Shown here in pieces: positions 43,404 through 54,078 of a stretch of DNA of 64,000 nucleotides. The notes below the pieces were generated by a model. That model saw only the letters and a program-made list of their open reading frames with translations, was not told the origin of the DNA and ran no database searches. Both the position numbers and the translations under genes were made by a program. Location of the stretch: the NCBI GenBank assembly GCA_031258195.1, contig JAIRNF010000056.1, forward strand, positions 62,001 to 126,000, read 5' to 3'. Source of the stretch: Prevotellaceae bacterium. Lineage in GTDB: Bacteria > Bacteroidota > Bacteroidia > Bacteroidales > UBA932. The first letter of the stretch is position 1, and each line of letters starts with the position of its first letter.

Positions 43404-46400
43404 TCAAACTTTAATATTTTTCCCGACACCCATAAATAGGGGCAAAAAGAGAAAAGATCCTATCAAGGATACAATCAATCCTCCAATAGTCCCCGCTGCC
43501 AACGGAAACCAAAAAGCCTCTCTTTCGCCGATCATAAAAGGAATAAATCCTAAGATTGTAGATACCACAGTTAAGAATATAGGAGTAATCTTGATATTCC
43601 ATGCCTTAATGTATGCTCTTAATTTGCTAATATGGGGCTTTGCAACACGTATATTATTATACTGATTCAAAATATAAATGTTAGTATTAACAGATATACC
43701 ACAAAGGAGCACAAAAGATGCAAATCCTCCTTGATCAAAATTCAGATCAAAAATGTAGAAAGAAAGAAATATACCAATAAAAGAAATCGGTATTACAAAA
43801 ACTATAGACAAAGGTTGCACTAAAGAATTAAATAGAATACCGCAAGAAAAATAAATAACAACAAAGATAAGAAACAGTAAACCGTATTGATTTTTTTCTT
43901 CTTTTCCCAAAAACCATCGTTGACCAGATCTTTTTATTGAGTAACCCAAAGGAAGTTTTGTTTTTAGTGCTTCTATTTTTTCATCCAGAACTTTTTCACC
44001 TTGCTCGGAGTTGCCAATATACTCATATTGAATACATACTTGATATTGTTGGTTTATTTTAACTATTTTTTGCAGGCTTTGACTTTTTTGAACATTTACT
44101 AATTCGGATAGTTTATATGTAGTTGCTTTTGTATGACCAATTTGCTGATTGCGAGTATTCCATAAATCGTATTCTTGTGACTGTTGTGACTGTAAATTAA
44201 TTGCTTCGTTTCCATATATCCCATATATTTTTGTTACATATACCCCCTTTCCTAATAAGGAATTTAAAGAAGAAAATAGTTGTATAGGAGAGATACCTAC
44301 AACGGCTAACCGTTCTTTATCCATATTAAAAACAAATTCTTGGTAATCGTTTTTGAAAAAACTGAACTCCGAACTAATAGAAACATCTCTGATACGACGA
44401 TGAGTGAGTAATTCTTTTTTAAAAAATTCAGCCCAAACCATTAACTCATCATAGTTAAATCCAAACATTTGTACTCGATGTGACCCAGCAGATTCGCGAG
44501 AGTCATTGGAAAACCCATCGCCAAAACCCATCACGCTCCAACTACCACCTCCCAACTGGAAAGATTGAGAAATAAGATTTGACCTTAATTGATATGGAAA
44601 GTTACTACGTTCGGCTTCTTTTGTAAATTGTATATCAATACTTGCTTGTTGAGCACTATTAATCTGTGTTTGGAATCGTTTTACACCTTTAAATTGGCTT
44701 ATAAACTGCTCCATTTGCTGTATCAAATGGTTCATCTGCTCCATAGTAGAACCATTGGGCAAAGAGGCTGCTACATATAAAGAAGTTTCTCCTCTATCAG
44801 TAAGATATGATCCTTGATATACCTTTTGAACAAATAATCGCAAACTTCCTCCAAATATGATATCAATATATGGCTTAAGGTTATTTTTATAATAATCAGA
44901 TCCAAGAGTATTATTATATAGTTTGCTTGATCGATTTTCTTCTTTGATTTTCTCTGGTAACAGAAAGATTGGCAAGCCAAAGCCTAATATAAGAAAGGTT
45001 ATAACAACAACGCGCCAGCGCCAGATAAAGTGACAGAAAAAAGCATAAAATTGATTGAATCGAACATATTTGCGCTTTCCTTTCAAAAACCGAAAAAACG
45101 TTGTTTTTACTAGAATCTTTGTTCTTTTCCTTTTTCTACTCTGTATTCCCAATTTATCAACCAAAGCTGGGAGTAAAAATAAGGCTATTAATAATGATAC
45201 CGCAAGGTTAATAATAACAACACAAGCAAAATCAAGCAGGTTTAGGCGCAACTTTTCTTCTAAAAAAAAGATAATTCCAAGCGCTCCAATCGTTGTAACC
45301 GTTGCCGCCAAGATCGCCATGTATGCTCTTTTGTTCTTTTGTCTGATTAATCGATCAGACATTATAATCGTATTATCAATTATAAGTGTTAGCGAAATTG
45401 TGATGCCAGCCAATGAATATAGCTGCATTTCCAACTTAAACAGATAGTAAAAGATAGCGGCAACTGCAATATTCACAAATAATGAAATAAAGAGGAGCAA
45501 TAAATACTTGACATTACGATAGATTAGAGCAACGAAAAATAAAAGAATAAATAGCGTTAGGCCTGTTCTGTAGTAAATCTTATTCAACTCATCTTTTATA
45601 TATTCAGTTGCATCATAGTTCATGTATAGTTCATATCCAATAGGAAAAGATTTTTTTAAAAAGGCAATCTCCTCTTTTATTTTTTTACTTAACTCTAACT
45701 GGTTTGCGTAGTCTTCAGCGGTAATGGAAAGATATATTGAGTTCAACCCATTGATCCGATAATAACTATCTGGGCTAGACTCTAGATGGAATACATTGAC
45801 CAATTGGTCTAATAATATAAGTTTACCATTGATGTTTCTAACTTGAATTTTTGATACATCAAGTTGATTGTTTTCGCTCCCTCTAGAATTAAGAACAACT
45901 CTTAACCATTGTTTCTTACCTGAGTCGGAATATATAGTTGCAACTCCCAAATATTCTTTGCGCAAAAAGTCTTGAATAGCCGATTGTATATCTTGGGCTG
46001 TAATATCTAGCAGTCTTAGCTGTTCATAGTTGTATTCTAGCAGCCATTCCATCGGTTGGGCCCCATATACGTTAACCTTGTACACCCCTTCTATTTGCGA
46101 CAGCTTTGGACTAATATTACTATTTGCGAATCGTTGAATATCAATCGCATTAGCAGAGGCATTTATCGTGTATGTTAGAAATGGGCGATTTGCATTATCA
46201 TCAGATCTGCTAATAGATATTGTTGGATAGTGAACGTCTTTGGGTAGCGATGACCATGTTTGCCTGATAATTGTTGATATTTCAAATCTAGCAGCATCAA
46301 TATTTGTATGCTTATTTAAATGAATGCTAATATAGCCCCATCCATTTCCGGAGGTAGAGTTTATTTTCTCTATCCCTTTTAAACGGCTAAGCATCGCCTC

Positions 46401-46604
46401 TAACTTTGATGTAACCTGCATTTCTATTACGCGGGGAGAGTTTCCAGGCATAGAAAACCTAACGTTTACCTGCGGAGTTTGCTGAGAGGGATTAAGTTTT
46501 ACCGATAACCGTGGAATTAACGCCAACCCGACAATTGCAAGGCAAACAAATACAATTATGATAGAAAAAGAAGAAGTTCGCTTATAGCCCATATTTACCA
46601 TCAA
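43404..46604 (-). CDS. RND efflux permease (second pump of the locus)
   Basis: About 1066 residues from the ATG at 46604, chosen because MVNMGYKRTSSFSIIIVF matches the usual RND start. An upstream in-frame start (46640) overlaps tolC-like sequence by 59 bases. Two repeats of the RND fold: helix 1, porter domain (LNPSQQTPQVNVRFSMPG), helices 2-6 with LIIDNTIIM (proton-relay Asp in helix 4), a long cytosolic loop, and a second porter and helices 7-12 (GLLFLIFVVIYFSCG). AcrB-type proton antiporter. The substrate is unknown. It is last in the minus-strand locus. The sequence is AT-rich and differs from housekeeping neighbours. Confidence 0.88.
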   Translation of the reverse strand: MMVNMGYKRTSSFSIIIVFVCLAIVGLALIPRLSVKLNPSQQTPQVNVRFSMPGNSPRVIEMQVTSKLEAMLSRLKGIEKINSTSGNGWGYISIHLNKHTNIDAARFEISTIIRQTWSSLPKDVHYPTISISRSDDNANRPFLTYTINASANAIDIQRFANSNISPKLSQIEGVYKVNVYGAQPMEWLLEYNYEQLRLLDITAQDIQSAIQDFLRKEYLGVATIYSDSGKKQWLRVVLNSRGSENNQLDVSKIQVRNINGKLILLDQLVNVFHLESSPDSYYRINGLNSIYLSITAEDYANQLELSKKIKEEIAFLKKSFPIGYELYMNYDATEYIKDELNKIYYRTGLTLFILLFFVALIYRNVKYLLLLFISLFVNIAVAAIFYYLFKLEMQLYSLAGITISLTLIIDNTIIMSDRLIRQKNKRAYMAILAATVTTIGALGIIFFLEEKLRLNLLDFACVVIINLAVSLLIALFLLPALVDKLGIQSRKRKRTKILVKTTFFRFLKGKRKYVRFNQFYAFFCHFIWRWRVVVITFLILGFGLPIFLLPEKIKEENRSSKLYNNTLGSDYYKNNLKPYIDIIFGGSLRLFVQKVYQGSYLTDRGETSLYVAASLPNGSTMEQMNHLIQQMEQFISQFKGVKRFQTQINSAQQASIDIQFTKEAERSNFPYQLRSNLISQSFQLGGGSWSVMGFGDGFSNDSRESAGSHRVQMFGFNYDELMVWAEFFKKELLTHRRIRDVSISSEFSFFKNDYQEFVFNMDKERLAVVGISPIQLFSSLNSLLGKGVYVTKIYGIYGNEAINLQSQQSQEYDLWNTRNQQIGHTKATTYKLSELVNVQKSQSLQKIVKINQQYQVCIQYEYIGNSEQGEKVLDEKIEALKTKLPLGYSIKRSGQRWFLGKEEKNQYGLLFLIFVVIYFSCGILFNSLVQPLSIVFVIPISFIGIFLSFYIFDLNFDQGGFASFVLLCGISVNTNIYILNQYNNIRVAKPHISKLRAYIKAWNIKITPIFLTVVSTILGFIPFMIGEREAFWFPLAAGTIGGLIVSLIGSFLFLPLFMGVGKNIKV

Positions 46605-48057
46605 ATTCAACACCAAGTTTCTCTCGCTTTTCAAAATCAAACAAGGTTAACTTACGTATTTTATAGTAACTCAACCAATAGTTTTTTAGTGCAGAGATAT
46701 AGTTTTGCTGCGCCTCTTTATGCCTGTTTAAGGAAAGGGTAAGAGCGCTTAAATCCGCTTTGCCAATTTTAAATCTCTCTTTTGTGCTGTTGTATGCAAT
46801 AATAGCAATATCCATAGCCTCATCAACGCTTTGAATAAGGTCTTTTTGGATGCCAAAATCGTTTAGTGTCATTATAATATCGTTATTAAGTACTCTTGCT
46901 TTTTGCTGACCGGATATCCTTGCCACATTAAGGTTATTCTGTGCCATATTGACTTTCCCCTTTCTAACACCCCAATCAATGATAGGAACAGAAAGCCCAA
47001 TAGTTATAATATCTTGCCGGGAAGGGTCTTTGTATGCTTTTCTAAAGTTATCCGCCACTTGGTTAAACCCTATGCTGGCGTATAAGGATACATTAAAAAC
47101 TGATTTTTTTGCTTCATCTATATCTCTTTCCGCTTCCAATTCGCTTTGTTTATACTCTAAATAGTCGGGGTTATTCTCTTTTGCCTGGAGTAGGGCCTCG
47201 TTAACGGGTATGTCTATAATCGCAGGTACTTCTGGTAGCTTCAACCGTATTTGAACATTCTCTTCTAAATTAAGAAAAGAGGCTAGTGCGAACATGGCCC
47301 TCTTTAGGTCAATTTCGGCCGTTTTAAGGCTATTTCGTGCATTAAGGGCGTCCAGCCTTAGCGTCATTAAGTCAGATTGAGGAATAGACATGATTTTGAA
47401 TCGTTCTTCTCCTATCCTATAAAGGCTATCGGTTGAAACAATATTTTCTTTTGCCATATCATATTCGGCTTGCGCCGTCGCCAAATCGAAAAAGTACTCT
47501 GTTGCTTCTTCCGATATGCTTTCGCGCTCATACAGGTATGTTTTTTTTGCTTTCTCATACTTGAGCGGCTCTATCTTTCTTTCCCACTTAAAACTGTTAA
47601 ATCCAAATAGGCTTTGCGAGTACCCTACCCGAATCGGAACACTTGTGTATTGTGTATAAGTATTGTCTCCAAAGTTTCTCATGAACGTCAAATCTGAATC
47701 GACAAAAAATGTTCCTCCCGTAATATCTACGTTTTGCTGAATAGATAATCCACCCGAAGAGTATAAAGACTGCTGTTCTCTATAAATATCAATATTATTA
47801 TCTGAGTCATAACGCCGCGTGATATCCCGATAGTATTGCAAGGGGGTCATATCTAAATTTAACGACGGTAACCGGGATGCTTTATACGAGCGAAACTCCC
47901 AATGGCTTGCCAGATATAAGTTTTTTGCAATAAAAGCCTGTAGCGAACTATCCGCTGCTATTTCTATCGCTTGCTTTAAATTCAACTCCATCACTACCTG
48001 AGATTTTGAATGGGCAGCAAAAGCCATAAGCAATATAATAAGTAGAGTATGCTTCAT
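46582..48057 (-). CDS. TolC-family outer-membrane efflux channel
   Basis: 491 residues. Signal peptide (about 1-20, HSKSQV). Two TolC repeats: LNLKQAIEIAADSSLQAFI, the outer-membrane strand region SLNLDMTPLQYYRDITRRY, SIQQNVDITGGTF, a helical stretch, then the second repeat VNEALLQAKENNPDYLEYKQ and ITIGLSVPIIDWGVRKGKV. The trimeric channel takes substrate from the adaptor/pump to outside. Overlaps the start of the second RND gene by 23 bases and lies 26 bases after the first RND gene, so all are one operon. Confidence 0.88.
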   Translation of the reverse strand: MKHTLLIILLMAFAAHSKSQVVMELNLKQAIEIAADSSLQAFIAKNLYLASHWEFRSYKASRLPSLNLDMTPLQYYRDITRRYDSDNNIDIYREQQSLYSSGGLSIQQNVDITGGTFFVDSDLTFMRNFGDNTYTQYTSVPIRVGYSQSLFGFNSFKWERKIEPLKYEKAKKTYLYERESISEEATEYFFDLATAQAEYDMAKENIVSTDSLYRIGEERFKIMSIPQSDLMTLRLDALNARNSLKTAEIDLKRAMFALASFLNLEENVQIRLKLPEVPAIIDIPVNEALLQAKENNPDYLEYKQSELEAERDIDEAKKSVFNVSLYASIGFNQVADNFRKAYKDPSRQDIITIGLSVPIIDWGVRKGKVNMAQNNLNVARISGQQKARVLNNDIIMTLNDFGIQKDLIQSVDEAMDIAIIAYNSTKERFKIGKADLSALTLSLNRHKEAQQNYISALKNYWLSYYKIRKLTLFDFEKREKLGVEFDGKYGL

Positions 48058-48082
48058 AAGACGGAATACTTATATAATAAAT

Positions 48083-51000
48083 TTAAATGTTGGCCTTTTT
48101 TCTATATATACACCAATATGCTAGCGGAACAACAAACAGGCTTATTATCGTTCCGATTACCATTCCTCCGATTGTTGCAATAGCCAAAGGCTTCTCCAAC
48201 TCAGATCCCATGTCGGAGCTAAAGAGTAAAGGAGCCATACATACTATGGTGGTAAGGCTTGTCATGATAATAGCTTTTAAGCGACGGCGACCTCCTTCAT
48301 GTATCGCGTCCATCAGCTCCACTCCCTCTTCTCTAAGTTGATTTATAACATCTATTTTTAAAATACTATCATTAATTATAATACCGCATGTTACGATAAT
48401 ACCTATTGCCGACATTAGGTTTAGGCTATGTCCCATAATCATTAGCAACCCGATAGCAGCTGTAATGTCAATAGGGATTTCCAATAATACGATCAATGGC
48501 TGAACAAAACTTTCAAATTGAGCAGCCAATATAAAATACATGAGTAGTATAGAGATAAACAGTATAACCATCAGTTCCTGTATCATTTTTTTATTGGAAA
48601 AAAAACTGCCTGAAAAATCAACTTCCCAGCTGCTGTTGCTAGCAGCATTATCTCTTACATCGCTCACTACCGATTCAACATTATCAATATCAAAGAAATT
48701 GAACGGAATGTACTCGCCATTTCGTCCGGCTATAATTGTTTTAAGGTCTTCTGCAGCCGTAACCGTTACAAAAGAACTTAGCGGTAAACGGTTCTTTTCT
48801 CCTTTATCATTTTCTTCTGTATAAACCAACGTATTTTCTAAGATTTCGAGAATGCTTAAATCTTCACTACCGATTAAAACAGGTAGATAGCGATGGAATG
48901 AACGCATTTCTGTTACTTGATTCTCTCTGAATGCTGTTTTTAAAGTATTGTGGATTTCATCATATGAGACATTATATAGTAACAACTTATCTCTATCAAC
49001 TTGTATATTTAGCTGCTTTTGAAAAGAAATACCTGAGGGAGTTGTTCCAGCTAAGTGCGTCAGCTGAGTTTCTATTGTTCTGATATTCATAGAATTTTGT
49101 TCTTGAGATGTATTTCTTGTATAATACTCCACTGTCAGCTTCGCTTCTCCGATATCAAATATTTTCTCAAAAATGGTAGATGGTGGAGTGAATGAAACAA
49201 CAGCATGTGGATAGTGGGTGTTGAAGAAAATAGCGATATCGTCTTTTAATCCTGCTATACCATTCACATGTGGCGTTTTAAAATAAACTTCTGCTTCAGA
49301 AGAAGTAAGCTCGCGTTCTCTGTTTAAAAGATATTGTTGTTGGGCAACTAATGCAGAGTACTCAATTACATTTTTTTCAATAGCCTTGAATAGGCTTAAT
49401 ACCCGTTCTTTATTTTCTTCTACATGGATGTTCTCATTCCATTCAACGTTAACAATTAATTCGTTTTGGCTTATTTCAGGCATTCGTTCTTTAGGAATGT
49501 TATTGAAAAGTAGCACACAGAGTGGAAATACAGAAAGCATTACCACTAATACGATAATTTTGTGGCTAAAAACCCACTTAACTCCAGCATGATAACACTT
49601 TTCTAAAAAAGATTCTTTTTGCTCTTGTTTCTTCTCTTTGTTTTGAATATTATTTTCGGTTGCATCGCGTTTTTTTGAACTTTTCCTTTTAAAAGAAAAT
49701 ACTAGTTTATATAAAACAGGTAGTAAAATTATACCAGTTAAATATGAGACAAGCAGTCCGATGGTTACAGAGAAGGCCTGATCAAAAAATATGGCACCTG
49801 CTATTCCGCTTAAAAATATAAGAGGAACAAATACCGCGATGGTTGTTAAAGATGAACTTAGCATGGGAGCTATTACTTCACTTGTTCCTTTAACGCAAGA
49901 ATCTTCAAAGTTTAACCCTCGTTGTTGATATTGCCCTATATTGTCTGTTACGATAATAGAGTTATCAATCATCATTCCAAGCGCCAGAATTAACCCTGTA
50001 AGCGAAATAACATTCAATGACACATTAAAAAGATAGAAGAAAAGCAGGCTTATAATTAGCGAAACAAACATGCTAAGACCAATAATTAAAGGCGAGCGAA
50101 CGTCTTTTAAAAATAGGGCGGAAACAATACAAATAAATAAGAAAGCTAGTATTAAGTTTTGTTGTAGGTTAGAGATGGTATAATCCAACAGCTCTGTTTG
50201 ATTCTGAGAAATATTAAAATCAATATGAGGATAGAGTTCTTCAAAGTCTGAGATAGTACTATTTAGGCTTGCCTGCATATTGCTCATGTTTTCATCGGCC
50301 TGCTTAATAACGGCCATTGAAATGGCTCGCTTACCATTATATAGCACTAAGCCTTTTTCTTTTTCCGAGACAAGGGCAACCTCTGCAAAGTCCTTTAGTT
50401 GGAATATTTTATCGTTTTTTTTGATATATATGTTTTGTATGTCTTCTATTGTCCGTAGAACAGATGAGAACTTAACGTTGTATTCGTAATATCCATCACG
50501 GATAACCATACTCCCTGGCTCGATATTGTTGTTTTGCAAAACTTCTTCCAGTTCTCCAAGCGTAATTCCAACTATCTCGAGGTAGCTTGCATTGGGCGTT
50601 ATCAGCACCTGCTTGTTGACAATACCTGACATATCAACCATTGCTACTTGTGGAAGTTGCTCAATACGTCTGTGAATCACGGCTTCAGCAAATTGGCATA
50701 GTTCTAAAAAGTCTTCTTCCTCTGACTCTCCAAAAGCGGTGGGATTCTTCAAGGTGAGATAAAGATAGAACACGGGTATATCGGTTGCACTCGCCTTAAC
50801 CACGCGCGGCCTATCAACTTCTTTGGGAATATAGTTCAGTGCCTCGTCAACTTTCTCATTGATTTCTATAAAGGCCAGATCTGTATCTACGCCAAATTCA
50901 AAGTTTAACTTAATGATAGCGCTACCGTCTCTTGTTTCGCTACGAATATCCCTTAACTTACCTACCTGTAAAAGTTGCTGGCGAACGGGTAAAACAACGG

Positions 51001-51178
51001 TGTTTTCCAGTTCACGTGCAGATGTATTATCCCCAGATATTTGGATAGTAATTTCGGGTATAGCGATATCGGGAAGTAGCGATACCGGTATGTTGATATA
51101 AGTAATAATTCCCAGCAAAAAGAATGCTACGAAAGCCATACAAACAGCGACAGGATGGCGAACAAGAAATCTAACCAT
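48083..51178 (-). CDS. RND efflux permease (first pump of the locus)
   Basis: 1031 residues, full length. Start MVRFLVRHPVAVCMAFVAFF with the first helix, then the porter domain (PVSLLPDIAIPEITIQISG, ELENTVVLPVRQQLLQV), helices 2-6 with LGMMIDNSIIVTDNI (proton-relay Asp), a cytosolic loop rich in Lys/Glu (KRKSSKKRDATENN), and the second half ending GVELMDAIHEGGRRRLKAI, EKPLAIATIGG. AcrB/CusA-type. Starts four bases after the adaptor gene ends (51183), so it pairs with that adaptor. The other permease may form a MdtBC-like hetero-complex with it, which is only inference. Confidence 0.9.
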   Translation of the reverse strand: MVRFLVRHPVAVCMAFVAFFLLGIITYINIPVSLLPDIAIPEITIQISGDNTSARELENTVVLPVRQQLLQVGKLRDIRSETRDGSAIIKLNFEFGVDTDLAFIEINEKVDEALNYIPKEVDRPRVVKASATDIPVFYLYLTLKNPTAFGESEEEDFLELCQFAEAVIHRRIEQLPQVAMVDMSGIVNKQVLITPNASYLEIVGITLGELEEVLQNNNIEPGSMVIRDGYYEYNVKFSSVLRTIEDIQNIYIKKNDKIFQLKDFAEVALVSEKEKGLVLYNGKRAISMAVIKQADENMSNMQASLNSTISDFEELYPHIDFNISQNQTELLDYTISNLQQNLILAFLFICIVSALFLKDVRSPLIIGLSMFVSLIISLLFFYLFNVSLNVISLTGLILALGMMIDNSIIVTDNIGQYQQRGLNFEDSCVKGTSEVIAPMLSSSLTTIAVFVPLIFLSGIAGAIFFDQAFSVTIGLLVSYLTGIILLPVLYKLVFSFKRKSSKKRDATENNIQNKEKKQEQKESFLEKCYHAGVKWVFSHKIIVLVVMLSVFPLCVLLFNNIPKERMPEISQNELIVNVEWNENIHVEENKERVLSLFKAIEKNVIEYSALVAQQQYLLNRERELTSSEAEVYFKTPHVNGIAGLKDDIAIFFNTHYPHAVVSFTPPSTIFEKIFDIGEAKLTVEYYTRNTSQEQNSMNIRTIETQLTHLAGTTPSGISFQKQLNIQVDRDKLLLYNVSYDEIHNTLKTAFRENQVTEMRSFHRYLPVLIGSEDLSILEILENTLVYTEENDKGEKNRLPLSSFVTVTAAEDLKTIIAGRNGEYIPFNFFDIDNVESVVSDVRDNAASNSSWEVDFSGSFFSNKKMIQELMVILFISILLMYFILAAQFESFVQPLIVLLEIPIDITAAIGLLMIMGHSLNLMSAIGIIVTCGIIINDSILKIDVINQLREEGVELMDAIHEGGRRRLKAIIMTSLTTIVCMAPLLFSSDMGSELEKPLAIATIGGMVIGTIISLFVVPLAYWCIYRKKANI

Positions 51179-51182
51179 AGGA

Positions 51183-52250
51183 TTATTTAATGTTTCTTAC
51201 CTTTACCGGTGCTTCATGTGCAAGATTTAGATTACCCTCGTAAATTAAGCTGTCGCCTTCATTTAGCCCCTCTACTACAATATATTCCGTTGAATTTTGC
51301 AGTCCGGTTTGTACATATACCCATTGAGCTTTTTCATTCTTCAACGTGAACACTACCTCTTTATTTGACCTAAGCACCAATGCTTCTTTAGGAATTACCA
51401 GTTGATTAGGGATTACTTGTTGTATCTTTACTTTTACATTCATCCCATCATACAAATTCTTAATTTTATCATTGATGGATGCCTTTACCCATACCATTCC
51501 ATTTTTATCAACACTAGGGTTTATTTCCGAAATGTAGCTGTTGGTAGAATAATCCAGTATAGCAAAAGGAGAAATTTGAACCTTATCATTCAATTGAATA
51601 GCAGACAGTTCACTTTCTAAAATATAAAAAATAACCTCAAAAGAAGAGTTGTTTACAATAGAGCAAAAAGTTTCGTTGGTATTGGCAGTGTTATGCTCTT
51701 TTAAAAATAGGTTTGCAACAACTCCCGAAAAGGGGGCTCGTAGCACTGCATTGTCTAAATTATGCTTACTCAACTCATATTGTATGGTGGATTGATCATA
51801 GTTACTTTTAATCTTGGCTATCTTCATGATTTCGTCTGGCACCCGCAGGGAATCACTCGGCAGATAACCCTGACTGATTAGCGCATCTTGTAACTCTAGT
51901 TTTGCTCTTTCTAGGTTGTCTTTAGCCTGATCGTACTCATTTCGGATTTTGAATAAATCAAGAGAAGCGAGTTGCTGTCCCTTATTTACAACATCTCCAT
52001 TTTTCACGTAGATATTCTCTATTCTTTCTACGGACTCAAAATATAAGTCTGCCTTTTGAGTGGCGCTAATAGTTCCATTAGACATGATTTCTTGGTGAAA
52101 ATCTTTTGGAGCCAGCATCATTACACTTACCTCATTTCCTGTTTCGGGAAGTATGGTTAGCGGATTATTTTCATCTGCATTTTTATTCGTACTAGTGGAT
52201 GCACAAGAAAGAAAAATTATTGATAATAATAAAATGACTATTGCTTTCAT
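51183..52250 (-). CDS. periplasmic adaptor (membrane fusion) lipoprotein
   Basis: 355 residues. Lipoprotein signal with lipobox SIIFLSCAS (Cys16). HlyD/AcrA-type layout: beta-barrel/lipoyl half (YVKNGDVVNKGQQLASLDL), coiled-coil hairpin (YDQAKDNLERAKLELQDAL), the second lipoyl half (LRAPFSGVVANLFLKEHNT), and a beta-barrel (VWVKASINDKIKNLYDGMNV). It links the RND pump to the TolC-type channel. Anchored to the inner membrane by lipid. It lies between the transglutaminase remnant and the first RND gene. Confidence 0.88.
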   Translation of the reverse strand: MKAIVILLLSIIFLSCASTSTNKNADENNPLTILPETGNEVSVMMLAPKDFHQEIMSNGTISATQKADLYFESVERIENIYVKNGDVVNKGQQLASLDLFKIRNEYDQAKDNLERAKLELQDALISQGYLPSDSLRVPDEIMKIAKIKSNYDQSTIQYELSKHNLDNAVLRAPFSGVVANLFLKEHNTANTNETFCSIVNNSSFEVIFYILESELSAIQLNDKVQISPFAILDYSTNSYISEINPSVDKNGMVWVKASINDKIKNLYDGMNVKVKIQQVIPNQLVIPKEALVLRSNKEVVFTLKNEKAQWVYVQTGLQNSTEYIVVEGLNEGDSLIYEGNLNLAHEAPVKVRNIK

Positions 52251-52281
52251 ATGATTAGAACTAAGAGTTTCTACATTTTAA

Positions 52282-54073
52282 CTATTTTCCATACACAATA
52301 TTTTCTTTACCTGCGAAAACTTGTACCCCATTTTTTATATAAAAAACCTGTTCCTCTTCTCCTCTTGTATGATTTCTTAGCCAGAGTAAAGCGTTCGAAG
52401 GTATATTCGTATATTTTAGATAAAGATTTTTTGCTTGCTGTTGACCTAAAGACTTCCAGCCTTCTTCTCCTCCATGATAGAATAGCTCATATACATCACC
52501 TATTCGTATGAAGTTATCATCTGTGCGAGGCAACAACTCGATACGATCAAGGGGTATTGGTTTTAAAAGATCAAATGTTATTGTTGCGGCAGAATCTGCG
52601 GATATATAATAGGTTAAGATATCCCCATCAATGAGGTTCTCAAATATTATTCTCTTTTTAGGATGAGGTACAGGATTTGCTCCTGATATTTCCATATTTC
52701 TTATAGGGATAGAATTTCCAATAGCATAAACATAGACTTCTGCTATATCTATTATGCTACTATCTGATGAAGTATATCTGATATATTGAACGGTTTTTCC
52801 CCCAATAGAAAATATTTTTTCGATATCATATAAAATAGAGTCTTGTAATTGGTATGAAAAAGTAATATCAGAGAAATTACGGTTAGCAGAGCCTTCGAGT
52901 GTAGAGTTAACTATTGAATTAATAGACGTATAAAGCCATTTGGGCAAAAACCACTTGCGGTAAATGGTAAGATTTTGCATATCAGACAGGTTGGGTGTAA
53001 AAGTATGAATGGATCCCATCGAATCAATGCTAACTGGGTACCCGGCAGGCACTAGCATTCCATTGTTATATTGTAACAATTGGTACACAAGCCCAGGTTC
53101 AACATCGGCAAATACTGCCTTCCCATCCTTTGCTTTAGTTACCGCAATAGGTATCGTCTTTGGAGGAGGGAGCACTCCTAAATATATATACGGATTTTTG
53201 GAGGAGAAAAAATTAATCTCAAGTTTATTCCTACCCGAATAAGCGGCAGTAACATCTTTGAGCAATGGATCCATAAAAAACGATGCAACATATCTATTAT
53301 CATACTCCCCCTTATCTTGACATTCATAGCAAAGTTGATACACCTTGCCCTTCTTTTTGATATCTTGTGCCCCCCTTTCTATAGAGAGACCTATGTTGTT
53401 AAATGCAATATGTGCTCCTGTTGTATCTCGAATAGCCGTCCATGAATGCCCAATATTGTAATCATCAGGAGCAGATATGTAAAAATGTCTAACGGCAGGT
53501 ATTCCAACAGAGCGAAGAGCATATATTGTTGCATTTGTTAGATCTATACAATTGCCACTTTTGTTATTTAAGAAAAAAAGTGGCTCCACATCAATAAAGG
53601 TAGAATGGTGATAGTGCACGATGTCCTCTGATTTATCTACATATAAACTAAGTTGGTTAGCGGCCTCTATGATATCTGCTCCAGAATAGATAGAGTCTAA
53701 AATTTGACCATACTTTTTATAGTAAACAGTTCTCCAATTTTCTAAAGGTTCATTTCCTAATCTATATGGAAGTAAATATTCGCAGAAATCACCAAAAGAA
53801 AGGTTTTTATTCCATGAAAGATTTTGCCATTGATTGTAAGCCATATCTATATTCTCTATCAAATAGTCAGAAGTAATAATATCAATATCATATACCTTAT
53901 CCAAACTTTCAACAGTAAAGCACACTTGCAGATTTTTGTATCTCTTCTGGAATATTAAGAATATCTTTAGAAGCATAAATCAACGCCTCTTTTCTTTTCT
54001 CTAGGTCTTTTCCTTTATAACCAAATTTGCCAGGCATATTTTCAATAAGAAATACCGCAGCCGGATTTTTTTC
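52282..54073 (-). pseudogene. transglutaminase-domain protein, N-terminally truncated and frameshifted
   Basis: The main frame starts at 53976 and has 564 codons. Before it, another frame from 54073 reads EKNPAAVFLIENMPGKFGYK, then GKDLEKRKEALIYAS and ends near SASVLYC. A single-base change near 53925 would join that to TVESLDKVYDIDIIT in the main frame. The usual lipoprotein signal and first segment are missing. In the main frame the transglutaminase core is intact: GNC (Cys143), GHSW (His177), RDTTG (Asp184). A beta-rich C-terminal half follows. Large proteins of this kind are common in Bacteroidota, beside propeller and thioredoxin-like genes. Followed by the adaptor gene. Confidence 0.75.
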
Positions 54074-54078
54074 TTATA

